Shown here: positions 8,822-17,359 of the stretch, piece by piece
Layout: every line of letters begins with the position of its first letter
How positions within the stretch are numbered: the stretch's first letter is position 1
Notes under the pieces: generated by a model
Told to the model about the DNA's origin: nothing
Databases searched by the model: none
What the model saw: only the letters and a program-made list of their open reading frames with translations
Source of the DNA: Lachnospiraceae bacterium
GTDB lineage: Bacteria; Bacillota; Clostridia; Lachnospirales; Lachnospiraceae
Assembly (NCBI GenBank): GCA_004556655.1
Contig: SFGF01000015.1
Location: forward strand, 5,115 to 69,114
Reading direction: 5' to 3'
DNA length: 64,000 nt
Position numbers and translations under genes: made by a program

Positions 8822-8873
8822 ACAAATAATGACAGTCACTTTTTCTATCAGAAACTGCCATTACTTTATTTGT
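8822..8873. repeat. Imperfect inverted repeat between the pilus operon and the radical SAM gene
   Basis: ACAAATAATGACAGT (8822-8836) pairs imperfectly with ACTGCCATTACTTTATTTGT (8854-8873) around a 17-base loop. It lies past the last pilus gene on the minus strand and could terminate that transcript, but there is no clear T run. An operator for the gene starting at 8792 is the alternative. Confidence 0.4.
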
Positions 8874-8965
8874 TCCATTATTGAACTTTACCATAAATCC
8901 GTTTTTTCATCAATACGCTAACGAAGTTTTTTATGCGAACACATCAATATCGAATTCTCTTTTAT

Positions 8966-9682
8966 TCATCCTCGCTTCTTTTTCTCTGAAAGTTTCATAA
9001 TAACAACAGCAGTACAGACCAGTACTAAAAAAGTAATACCTAACAGCAGGTATTCAAAAAACCCACTGTTATCGCCCGTTTTCGGAAAAGAACGTGATTC
9101 CTGCTGTAAAATCGGAGTATGCTTCGGCAGTACTTCTATATCATAATCCATCTGTCCACTCTCACTGTCAAAGGTTGGGACAGACACCAGAGATGGAGAA
9201 ATATTCTCATATTCTTTGATGTCTATCGCATAGATCAGATAGACTCCGACTGGCAGATGATCTGCTTTTGCCACACCATTTTCATCTGTTATGAGAATCC
9301 TGTCTTTTTCCTTTACAACCTTTGACAATTTACTTAATGCATTTTCCAATTCATTAGCACTTTGTATATGGTTCAGATCCACATCCGCAGCTTCATATGT
9401 ATCCTTTACTTTAAATTCTCCTCCATCAACTTCTGCCACCTGAACCAATGCCAATGAAACATCTTTCTTAGACAGACTGTCGGAAGTGTCCTGTAGTTTT
9501 ATCGTAATACTCCCCATTTTTCCTTCTTCACCAACCGCCAGAACTTTCTCCCCTGTATTCCGGCTCTGCACAGTTGCATCTGTTTCACTGTCTATCCTTT
9601 TATCAGAGGCAAATACCGGCACAGAAACTAATAAAACAAGCAAAATCATCAAGATGAATAAAAATCTCTTCTTTAATCTCAC
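8966..9682 (-). CDS. Minor (probably basal) pilin with FPKTG sorting signal
   Basis: A 238-residue secreted surface protein: a signal peptide (LKKRFLFILMILLVLLVSVP, then VFA), a SpaA/Cna-B-like beta domain, and a C-terminal sorting signal FPKTGD followed by a membrane segment and KKKRG. Sortase would cleave between Thr and Gly. As the last gene after the class C sortase, and the smallest pilin, it is probably the wall-anchoring basal subunit, which is inference. I chose the GTG at 9682 because GGGAGGG lies nearby upstream and it starts four bases past the sortase stop; an ATG at 9730 would overlap the sortase gene by 44 bases. Confidence 0.85.
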   Translation of the reverse strand: MRLKKRFLFILMILLVLLVSVPVFASDKRIDSETDATVQSRNTGEKVLAVGEEGKMGSITIKLQDTSDSLSKKDVSLALVQVAEVDGGEFKVKDTYEAADVDLNHIQSANELENALSKLSKVVKEKDRILITDENGVAKADHLPVGVYLIYAIDIKEYENISPSLVSVPTFDSESGQMDYDIEVLPKHTPILQQESRSFPKTGDNSGFFEYLLLGITFLVLVCTAVVIMKLSEKKKRG

Positions 9683-9686
9683 AGTT

Positions 9687-10517
9687 TTATCCCTCCCTTT
9701 TCTTATTCTTTCTATGAGAAATGACTGCAATCATCAAAAACACAAAGGGAATAACAGCAAATATCATTTCCCTCAGCGACATCATTTCCCCCTTTATTTC
9801 ATCATATTCCTTTTGTTCATATGCAACCCGCTCTCCGGTTATCACCAGCCTGTGTGTATTAATCCCATAGGGTGTACACGTAATCAGGGTCGCAAGGTCT
9901 TTGTCCGGAACAATATGCAAAGAATCTGTTTCATCTGGTTTTATCACTTTGATTTCTGTCACCTGATACGCCAGTGTATTTCCGAGAACATGAATAAAAA
10001 ACAGATCTTTTTTCTCTATCTCATCAAGCCTTGTGAAAAGTTTTGAATTCGGAAGTCCTCTGTGCCCTGTTAATATCGTCCTTGTATTGCTGCCCCCTAC
10101 AGGGAGACTTGATCCTTCCAGATGCCCGACACCCACAGACAGAACTTCATCACTTATTCCATGATAAATTGGCAGGTTCACGTTGATTTTTGGTATATCT
10201 ATACTCCCCATGACACCAGTATCCGATATATTAAGAATTTGATTGTAAGACTCTTCGTTTAATATATCAGCTCCCTGTGCTTCTATCAGCATATTTCCTG
10301 ACTGATAAAGAATACTGTTGTACTGATTTGCTTCTTCTAAATAATTCCGTGTGTCTTTTTCCTGGATAGTTTCCACTTCTTTTGCATAGGTAGCGACAGC
10401 ATCCTTCTGATACTGCCGCTCTACTATACTGCTGATCAGGGGATATGAGCACAAGATAAAACCAAAAATAAAGAGGAGAAACGACATAATCCTTTTTATG
10501 TTTATCTGTCTATTCAT
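9687..10517 (-). CDS. Class C sortase (pilin polymerase)
   Basis: A 276-residue sortase with an N-terminal signal anchor (residues about 10-32), the catalytic His in LTGHRG, the catalytic Cys in TLITCTPYG and the Arg in THRL, then a C-terminal membrane helix and a basic tail. The C-terminal helix and the TLxTCTPYGxNTHR signature mark class C enzymes, which join pilin subunits through isopeptide bonds. It lies between the major pilin and the minor pilin with short gaps (24 and 4 bases), so it acts on these two and on the tip adhesin. Housekeeping sortase A is not in the window. Confidence 0.95.
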   Translation of the reverse strand: MNRQINIKRIMSFLLFIFGFILCSYPLISSIVERQYQKDAVATYAKEVETIQEKDTRNYLEEANQYNSILYQSGNMLIEAQGADILNEESYNQILNISDTGVMGSIDIPKINVNLPIYHGISDEVLSVGVGHLEGSSLPVGGSNTRTILTGHRGLPNSKLFTRLDEIEKKDLFFIHVLGNTLAYQVTEIKVIKPDETDSLHIVPDKDLATLITCTPYGINTHRLVITGERVAYEQKEYDEIKGEMMSLREMIFAVIPFVFLMIAVISHRKNKKREG

Positions 10518-10541
10518 AAGCTCTCCTGTACCTGATTTCTC

Positions 10542-12398
10542 TTACCGTAAAGCTTTTTTCTTTTTATTGATCACACCTGCAGTAATCATAAGAACACATC
10601 CTGCTCCCAACATGATGATTGTCATGGTGGAACCTGTAATCGGAAGCTTAGAACCAACTTTATTAATTACAGTGAGATTACCTGTGCCTGTCTCAAGATT
10701 CGTTTCCAGTTCTTTTTCTTCTTCATTCAGAATTCCGTCTGTAAACTGTTTAATATCTGCTGTAAACTGTAAAGCGGTCAACGCTTTACCATTCTCGCCA
10801 TCTCCTTCCACATAACTGTTCCTGTCATCCACAAAAGTTGCTGTAATGTCAATCTTAATAGGATCAAGAATTTCACGGTATCCATCCGGTGCATCTGTTT
10901 CTTTTAAATAATATGTACCACTATCGAGACCGATAATATTAAATATACCTTCTTCATCCGATACCATCTCCACTGCATTTTCAGGAGCACCGCCTGTTAC
11001 AGAATCATCATTGATTACAATATATCCTGCATCTGTTTTCTTTACATACACTTCATCTGTACAATCCTCATCCAGATACAGGCGAAATTTTGCATCCTCA
11101 AGTTTGCTGTCATGATCATTTATTTTTAAACCGTCCAAACGGTAGGTGAAACAAACTACTGGACTCCAAGGGGTAACGCCTGTCTCACCTTTATCTCCTG
11201 TTGTACTGCCATCACCATTACTGTCAGGATTATTAGAAAATTCAAGCCTTACTTTATTCTCAAATCCCGGTGTCCCGGTATCTTCTGCTGCCTTATCATT
11301 CAACGTGGCATCATAAGTCAGGATGACGCTCTGACCATACGTATTATGTCCGTTTTTATCCATATGGTCAAAGTTCGTATCAACGATTGACTTCAAATCC
11401 TCGATTTCTACAAGGAAGGTATCGTCATCCATATTTTCCGTTACGGTATATTCACCGGAAGAAAGTGTGTACTTATTCTCTCCCTCTGTTATCACAATAC
11501 TCACACTGTCCGGATCAAGAGTGAGCGCCTCATCCATCACATCATGCCATGCATAATAATAACTGTGATACCCATTCATATCCGGAACATTAGATGTGAA
11601 CCTGAACGGAACGGTCTGACCGATTTCATAATCTGCCATATCATTCCATCCATCATCGCCAACTTCCTCTCTGTTATCATCTTCTCTGATTGCCTTATCA
11701 ACACTTGGATAATCCGATTTTATCTTCACAGCTGAATCCGGATTCGCCGTATCAACAATACAGAGAGAACTTGCAGAATTATCCCCTGAAGTATTTGTAA
11801 CTTCATCGATAATATAGTATCCATAGTCAAGACCGGAAATGTATACGGAACCATCTTCCCGTACTTCTGTCACCTGAATATTGTCAGCTGCGTTATTTCC
11901 CAGTCTGACCAGTTCGTCCCTCAGTTCCTCAATAAAATATCTGAAATCCGAGTAATATCCGTTTTCCTCCTGCTCTGTCTGTGCCCCTTCCACTTTATAT
12001 TGATTCAAAGACTGAATGTAATCGATTACTTCATATTCCGTAACATTCTCGGGATTCTTTCCCAATTTATCGCCTACTACATTCTGCAATGCCTCTTTGC
12101 AGGCATCATTAAATGTATAATTAATTGATTCCCCATACTTCGAGTTTTCTGCATGAAAAAGCTGATAAATATTAAACGATTTTCCTACCAGATCCTGACT
12201 TGCATTCTTTCCATAGATTGTGACAGTAGCTGTCCCGGTTCCAAGAGCTGCTGTTCCTCCGGGCGTTGTAACAGGTGTTGTACTCTGCACCGTGACTGTA
12301 TCTGCCATTACAGTTACTGCAGCAGATGCAGGATAAATAACCGAAGCGCCCGTCAATGCCAAAGCCATAATACTTATCATCATTTTTCTGTTTTTCAT
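10542..12398 (-). CDS. Major pilin backbone protein (SpaA-type, LPITG)
   Basis: A 618-residue secreted protein with a signal peptide (MKNRKMMISIMALALTGASV, cut after ASA), a long beta-rich region, a C-terminal SpaA-like domain with an E-box YYLKETDAPDGY, and a cell-wall sorting signal LPITGS followed by a hydrophobic helix and KKKKALR. Length and order suit the shaft subunit polymerised by the downstream class C sortase. I do not see the classical YPKN pilin motif; the closest is KSDYPSVDKAI near residue 230, whose lysines are candidates for cross-linking. GGAGG lies eight bases before the ATG. It follows the tip gene by 17 bases. Confidence 0.9.
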   Translation of the reverse strand: MKNRKMMISIMALALTGASVIYPASAAVTVMADTVTVQSTTPVTTPGGTAALGTGTATVTIYGKNASQDLVGKSFNIYQLFHAENSKYGESINYTFNDACKEALQNVVGDKLGKNPENVTEYEVIDYIQSLNQYKVEGAQTEQEENGYYSDFRYFIEELRDELVRLGNNAADNIQVTEVREDGSVYISGLDYGYYIIDEVTNTSGDNSASSLCIVDTANPDSAVKIKSDYPSVDKAIREDDNREEVGDDGWNDMADYEIGQTVPFRFTSNVPDMNGYHSYYYAWHDVMDEALTLDPDSVSIVITEGENKYTLSSGEYTVTENMDDDTFLVEIEDLKSIVDTNFDHMDKNGHNTYGQSVILTYDATLNDKAAEDTGTPGFENKVRLEFSNNPDSNGDGSTTGDKGETGVTPWSPVVCFTYRLDGLKINDHDSKLEDAKFRLYLDEDCTDEVYVKKTDAGYIVINDDSVTGGAPENAVEMVSDEEGIFNIIGLDSGTYYLKETDAPDGYREILDPIKIDITATFVDDRNSYVEGDGENGKALTALQFTADIKQFTDGILNEEEKELETNLETGTGNLTVINKVGSKLPITGSTMTIIMLGAGCVLMITAGVINKKKKALR

Positions 12399-12415
12399 AT
12401 AAATACCTCCAACTA

Positions 12416-15139
12416 TTATTCCTTTATATATTTTGAGAAAATCAAACCTGATATCGCCAGAATAACCCCTGAAAAGATCAATAGAATCGTCATACAGGAT
12501 CCCGTCTCCGGAAGCAACAGACCCGTTTTATTGATGACATTGATATTAATTACTCTGTCTGCTTTCGTTCCGCCCAGGTAGATTTCTCTTGTTGTATCCG
12601 TATCTTTTTCTGTATATTTTATTCCATTAATATAAAAATCAAACAAACCTTCCACAGGGGTTGATTCTACATAAATTTCTAACAGATTTCCGTTTTCCGG
12701 AAGTCTGTATCCCTGTGGTGCTTTCGTTTCTTTCAAATAATAATATTTACCTGGAATCATATTATCCATAATAAATACACCTTCTTTATCCGTAATCTGT
12801 CTGTCAATGACAACTGTACATTCTCTATCTGAATACATTGTAAATTCTGCCCCTTCGATTATGAGGCCTTTATCATTCAATTTGATTCCATGGAGTGAAT
12901 AGGGTGAAGGTTTATCCTCTACTACCGCTTCGATCTTTCCCTCGTCATTCACAGCAATCGTAATCTTTCCATCCGTATCCGTTTCAACAATTTCCGAATG
13001 AATGGTAATTTTATTCTCTTCATTTACTGAGAACTTAATCTCATTTGCATTAACAGAATAACCTTCTGATGCTGAAATCTCTTTTATACTATGTTCACCC
13101 CACTCAAGTCCTTTAAATGTCAGCTCACCATTCTCATCGGTTGTTGAAGATTCCACCTCGCCATTTGGTCTTGTATGCTCAAAGATAGCTCCCGATATTA
13201 CCTTTTCTGTACCGGACTGAATTTTCTTTAATTTTATGTTTAAAATATTCTCAGGAATCGTTGGAACTGCATAAGAAATGTTATTTTCAGATGTGGTATT
13301 TGAATCTATAGGAATGATAACTATTTCATCATTCAGAAGATATCCCTCCGGTGCTTTTGTCTCCTGAATCACTATGGTACCCAAAGGTATTGCCGGAATC
13401 CCTGCAGCCGTAATATACAGATCATCGCCACTTATTAAAAAAGAACTGTCATATTGAATCAATCCATTATCATCCGTTTGAAAAATCCATGTTCGAACTG
13501 GTATATGATCCGTTACTGCAGGATCTTCGGTACCACTTAAAACATCATAATACTTGACGACAAATTCTGCTCCGCTTAAAACAGCAGTACCTTGTGGTGA
13601 TGTTTTTCCCGTGTCCGCATCAGTTTTTTGCAGAAGAACCGTAATCGGAGCCATCTGTGGAGTATCTGCTACATCAATGGAAACAGAATCCGAATCCGTT
13701 TCACTTAATGTTACAGAATATATATTCGTGTCCAAAACAAAACCTTCCGGTGCCGTTGTTTCTTTTATGTCATATTCTCCCAATGTCAGCCCCTCCAGAC
13801 TTCCCTTTCCTTGGGAATCAGTTATGATTGTTCCGACTTCCGTGGATGTACCTTTCTCATATACCGTATAAACAGCATCCTCTAATGAATACATGGAATT
13901 GTTATTTGTAAATTCCGGTTCCATAGAAGACTTCGTCAAATAAATACTTCCTGTTTTCGGTACGACTTTTTCTATTGTAGCTGTCACTTTATTTGTCTGA
14001 CTGGAATAACTTCCTGCTTCATATAAAGTTGATACCTGGAAACTGGTATCTGATGGATTATATCTCCAGGCACTTAAATATCCGGGAATCTGATTTGTCA
14101 GGGAAACAGAAACTGTAGCTCCGCTTATCTGTGCAGCTTCATACGCAGCTTTCGGAACCCAGATTTTAAATCCTGACCAGCTTTTCGAGTTTTCCCAAAC
14201 AATTTTCGCTCCATCCACTCCACTTACAGAACTACTGACATATTTAATATACCAGGGCTTTGACTTTGATGTGTAGATCGTATCTCTGAAATCCTGTGTA
14301 TACCAGTTATTTGTAATATACCCGGATTGCCCATTATAAGTATATGCTGACCATTCACTTTGCGTAGACGGAGATAGAAAGTATTTATATCCTGTGTAAT
14401 TATTTCCACTGAATCCTTTATAATTCCCGTCATTCAGGGCATCATTGATCAACTGCGCAGTCTTCGTCTTTACATCTGAATAAGTGATATGTGAGAGGAT
14501 CCAATCCCTGTTCTGTTCATACGAACCCCCCGGAACAAATTCCAGATTCAGTGCATGGATAGCGTATTGTGTTACAGCATAATCTTTTTTCCAATCTCCT
14601 GTACTGTACGGAGTATACGTACTGGTTTCTCCCCAATATTGTACTCCATATGTAAGACAATATACGATATATTTACTTAAAGATGCTCCTCCATCATAAG
14701 TACTGGTTCCCTGAGGATAATTTTTCTTATATTCCAGACAATAAACCATACGCCATTTCGCATTACCGGAAGAATCTACCATATCACCGGAGCCGTCATT
14801 TACTACATATTTTAAAGAAATGTTTGCTTTAGAACCATCTGATTTGACGATATCAGCATAATCTACAATTCCTCCTTGCGACATCTGCAAACTGGAAGTT
14901 GCTACGGTTCTTGTCATACTTGGCTTACTTAGATATGAAATATAGTTTTCATCCACTGTCGGATATTCAAAAACATTACTCTCAAAGCCTTCAAAGGAAT
15001 CCATAGGTTCCACTACACTTTCATCCGTTACTATATCATCGACAGTATCTGCATAAACATTAATAAAATTTGCAAAAGCAGAAAAAGAAAGCAGCAGCAA
15101 TGCCAAAAGCAGAGATCGTACCTTTTTGATCTTTTTCAT
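12416..15139 (-). CDS. Pilus tip adhesin with thioester domain and four Cna-B/SpaA domains
   Basis: About 907 residues from the ATG at 15139. After the signal peptide (SLLLALLLLSFSAFA) comes a thioester-type domain: Cys in MVYCLEY (about residue 134) and Gln in AVTQYAIHAL (about 191) are spaced as in Gram-positive adhesins that bond covalently to host amines. Four E-box motifs follow (IKETTAPEGF, VIQETKAPEGY, IKEISASEGY, YLKETKAPQGY), each marking a Cna-B/SpaA domain with a likely internal isopeptide bond. It ends with LPETG, a helix and a short basic tail. First gene of the pilus operon and probably the tip subunit. The Shine-Dalgarno AAAGGAG is unusually far (13 bases) from the ATG and lies inside a hairpin loop. 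Confidence 0.88.
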   Translation of the reverse strand: MKKIKKVRSLLLALLLLSFSAFANFINVYADTVDDIVTDESVVEPMDSFEGFESNVFEYPTVDENYISYLSKPSMTRTVATSSLQMSQGGIVDYADIVKSDGSKANISLKYVVNDGSGDMVDSSGNAKWRMVYCLEYKKNYPQGTSTYDGGASLSKYIVYCLTYGVQYWGETSTYTPYSTGDWKKDYAVTQYAIHALNLEFVPGGSYEQNRDWILSHITYSDVKTKTAQLINDALNDGNYKGFSGNNYTGYKYFLSPSTQSEWSAYTYNGQSGYITNNWYTQDFRDTIYTSKSKPWYIKYVSSSVSGVDGAKIVWENSKSWSGFKIWVPKAAYEAAQISGATVSVSLTNQIPGYLSAWRYNPSDTSFQVSTLYEAGSYSSQTNKVTATIEKVVPKTGSIYLTKSSMEPEFTNNNSMYSLEDAVYTVYEKGTSTEVGTIITDSQGKGSLEGLTLGEYDIKETTAPEGFVLDTNIYSVTLSETDSDSVSIDVADTPQMAPITVLLQKTDADTGKTSPQGTAVLSGAEFVVKYYDVLSGTEDPAVTDHIPVRTWIFQTDDNGLIQYDSSFLISGDDLYITAAGIPAIPLGTIVIQETKAPEGYLLNDEIVIIPIDSNTTSENNISYAVPTIPENILNIKLKKIQSGTEKVISGAIFEHTRPNGEVESSTTDENGELTFKGLEWGEHSIKEISASEGYSVNANEIKFSVNEENKITIHSEIVETDTDGKITIAVNDEGKIEAVVEDKPSPYSLHGIKLNDKGLIIEGAEFTMYSDRECTVVIDRQITDKEGVFIMDNMIPGKYYYLKETKAPQGYRLPENGNLLEIYVESTPVEGLFDFYINGIKYTEKDTDTTREIYLGGTKADRVININVINKTGLLLPETGSCMTILLIFSGVILAISGLIFSKYIKE

Positions 15140-15178
15140 TGATGTCTTATCACTCCTTTCCTCGTACTTTGACATCAA
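15139..15178 (-). promoter_or_regulatory. Hairpin enclosing the tip-adhesin ribosome binding site
   Basis: TTGATGTC and GACATCAA (8-bp perfect arms, 15171-15178 and 15139-15146) enclose a 24-base loop that holds the AAAGGAG. The 3' arm runs into the A of the ATG start. Folding would alter the distance between ribosome site and start codon, so this could control translation. Confidence 0.5.
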
Positions 15179-15318
15179 CAGTGATAAAGTTAAATTCAAT
15201 TAGGATTTTACTTGGGATTGATTAAGATATTCGAAATGATTCAGGAATTGTTCTGTAAATTGTACATTTACCAGTAGATAAGCAAAAAACTATGCTTGTA
15301 AAAAATAGAAATCCAATG

Positions 15319-15360
15319 CTATGTAAAGCCATCTGTTCTGCATTTTATATTACTCTTCAT
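15319..15360 (-). CDS. Short leader ORF upstream of the pilus operon
   Basis: Thirteen codons (MKSNIKCRTDGFT) with an unusually strong AAAAGGAGG seven bases before the ATG. The upstream promoter would give a 5' UTR of only about 15 bases, so translation should be efficient. It ends 180 bases before the tip adhesin start. It may be a regulatory leader peptide or the remnant of a lost gene; I know of no homologue. Confidence 0.4.
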   Translation of the reverse strand: MKSNIKCRTDGFT

Positions 15361-15381
15361 ATATGCACCTCCTTTTCTCCG

Positions 15382-15410
15382 ATTATACCTTATTCGGTAC
15401 GGATTGTAAA
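15382..15410 (-). promoter_or_regulatory. Promoter for the leader ORF and pilus operon
   Basis: TTTACA (15405-15410), 17 bases, then TATAAT (15382-15387). It is the only strong match between the symporter and the adhesin on this strand. Transcription would start near 15375. Confidence 0.65.
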
Positions 15411-15423
15411 CAATATTCGTACC
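15396..15423. promoter_or_regulatory. Dyad over the pilus promoter -35, candidate operator
   Basis: Nested palindrome GGTACG (15396-15401), then ATTGT-AAA-CAAT, then CGTACC (15418-15423). It covers the -35 hexamer, the usual place for a repressor site. No regulator gene is adjacent. Confidence 0.45.
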
Positions 15424-15526
15424 CGTTTATCTTCTATTTTCTTCCTGTTTTCGATGTTTTTTTACATCAATAACCTTTAGAACGAGGTGAGTTTTTATAT
15501 TATAGGACTTGTTTTGATACAGAAAG

Positions 15527-15570
15527 AATCTCCTGCGTCATACAAACTATTTTATATGACACAAGAGATT
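15527..15570 (-). terminator. Hairpin after the AGCS symporter gene
   Basis: AATCTC...GTCATA pairs with TATGAC...GAGATT (long imperfect stem). On the minus strand it is followed by CTTTCT. It lies about 125 bases past the symporter stop and separates it from the pilus promoter. The rest of 15179-15692 holds the leader elements listed and no other gene that I can support. Confidence 0.45.
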
Positions 15571-15692
15571 TTTCTAATATGCCTGTTTTCACAGGAACCA
15601 TCCATAATTCTTTACTGAAGCTTATAGGAATGCATATAATCGCAAGGCTCTGAGTAAATAATATGCTGTGCACCCAGATATTTCCATTTCAC

Positions 15693-17234
15693 TTACTGAT
15701 TTTTTGCCCGTTCATCCCAGAACTTGCAGTCGTCTCTTCCGATTACAGAGGAAGTAAATGCAGTCCCATCGTTCTTTTTATAGTGCTTCGTTGCACGGAA
15801 AACGTATTTGGCTCCCACATACACAATCGGAACGTTAAAATACACGATCAGAATATTTCCCAAATCTGAGAACGCCCACAAATTTCCAAGTTCCAGACCT
15901 GCAATGTTGCACAGAATACCGAAAGCAGCCACAAAAAGAGCTACGACACGAACACCGTTAATAAATTTTCTTCCTTTACTGATACGATTGGCGGCAATTT
16001 CCGAAAAACTGATCATTCCAAGAAGACAGGTATAAGCAAACATGCAGAAACACAGTGTAATCAGGAAGGTAACAATCGCATTGGCTGCAGTACCCGGTGT
16101 CAGTGTGGCAACGGATTCCGTAAATTTGGGCAGCTTATCCATAGCCATCCACGCCTCAGCGTCAGCACCGTCCCAGCAATGTGCCATAACCACAACAAAT
16201 CCGGACAATGTACAGATTACGATGGTATCCAGAAAGACACCAATAGATGCCAGCATACCCTGCTCGCATGGGTGTTTTGCATCGGATGCAGCAGCCGACA
16301 TGGTGATGGTACCCTGACCGGCTTCATTGGACATAAGCCCTCGTTTTACTCCCTGTGCAAGTACAGTACCAAAAAGTCCTCCAAAAACTGCCTCCGGTGT
16401 AAATGCACCGCCAAACACTGCTTTAAAGAAATACGGAACTGAACCTAGATTCAAAAGAATCAGCACCAGAACTGTTGCAATATATAAAACAGCCATCACC
16501 GGCACCATTTTATCTGTCCATTTTGTAACTTTACGGATGCCGCCAAATGCAACAAAAGCCGTAAGTACCACGATTGCAGCACCTACAATATAATAAAACA
16601 TTGAATCTGTAGCAATGGGAGAACCAGTAGCAATCTCCGCCATTCTTCCGATGGAAGATACTACATTAAATCCCTGTGCCGGCAGACAACATAACGCATA
16701 AAGGATATATAACAGCGATAAAAATACTCCTACCCATACTTTATTTCCAAGAAGCTTTCTGCCATAAAACGGAAGACCACCCACAAATTCATCATCTTTT
16801 TTCTCTTTGAAAATCTGTGCCAGCACACCCTCCATATAAGCCACTGCCATACCAAAAAAAGCAGAAATCCACATCCAGAACAGAGCGCCCGGCCCACCAA
16901 CTGCAATCGCACCGGTCACACCGATGATATTACCCGGGCCTACACGCATGGCGGAACTGAGCAGGAAAGCCGCCAATGGAGAAATACCTGTTTTTACCGT
17001 CCTTTTTTCCGTCATAACCTTGATTCCCTTTTTAAAATGGGTAACCTGCATAAATCCCAGCCTGAAACTGAAGAAGATGCCGGATCCCAGCAGAAGGATG
17101 ATGGCAAATGAGAAATTGCCCAGCAGTGGGATTTTCGCATACCATTCAAAGTTGGTAGGAAAATCCCACAAAAAGTCTGACAACGGTCCGATAAAAGAAA
17201 AAATACCATTAATTGATTCAAAAATTTGCTGCAT
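15693..17234 (-). CDS. AGCS family sodium:alanine/glycine symporter
   Basis: A 513-residue integral membrane protein with about ten to eleven hydrophobic segments. The family signatures are clear: RVGPGNIIGVTGAIAVGGPG near residue 95 and GLMSNEAGQGTITMSAAA near residue 305. These proteins take up alanine or glycine with sodium. It is monocistronic: its promoter candidate is at 17264-17292 and a hairpin follows at 15527-15570. I looked for a glycine riboswitch in the 65 bases upstream and there is no room for one. The exact substrate cannot be read from sequence. Confidence 0.93.
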   Translation of the reverse strand: MQQIFESINGIFSFIGPLSDFLWDFPTNFEWYAKIPLLGNFSFAIILLLGSGIFFSFRLGFMQVTHFKKGIKVMTEKRTVKTGISPLAAFLLSSAMRVGPGNIIGVTGAIAVGGPGALFWMWISAFFGMAVAYMEGVLAQIFKEKKDDEFVGGLPFYGRKLLGNKVWVGVFLSLLYILYALCCLPAQGFNVVSSIGRMAEIATGSPIATDSMFYYIVGAAIVVLTAFVAFGGIRKVTKWTDKMVPVMAVLYIATVLVLILLNLGSVPYFFKAVFGGAFTPEAVFGGLFGTVLAQGVKRGLMSNEAGQGTITMSAAASDAKHPCEQGMLASIGVFLDTIVICTLSGFVVVMAHCWDGADAEAWMAMDKLPKFTESVATLTPGTAANAIVTFLITLCFCMFAYTCLLGMISFSEIAANRISKGRKFINGVRVVALFVAAFGILCNIAGLELGNLWAFSDLGNILIVYFNVPIVYVGAKYVFRATKHYKKNDGTAFTSSVIGRDDCKFWDERAKNQ

Positions 17235-17263
17235 ATTTCTTATTCCTCTCTTGTTTTCTTATT

Positions 17264-17292
17264 ATTTTAATGATAATACAGATAAAAGTAAA
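17264..17292 (-). promoter_or_regulatory. Possible promoter of the AGCS symporter gene
   Basis: TTTACT (17287-17292), 17 bases, TAAAAT (17264-17269), about 30 bases before the start codon. The region is AT-rich, so chance matches are likely. Confidence 0.4.
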
Positions 17293-17299
17293 GTAAATT

Positions 17300-17337
17300 C
17301 TCCGAACCCCATGAAGTTTATTTCATGGAATCCGGAG
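17300..17337 (-). terminator. Terminator after trkH
   Basis: CTCCGGATTCCATGAA and TTCATGGGGTTCGGAG form a 16-base stem with two mismatched pairs around a 6-base loop, followed on the minus strand by AATTTACTTTACTTTT. It lies 22 bases past the trkH stop. Confidence 0.7.
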
Positions 17338-17359
17338 ATTTCCTTAACAATTTATGAAA

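Noticed and set aside
17235..17299. Glycine riboswitch before the AGCS symporter
   Set aside because: Region too short and lacks the aptamer pattern.
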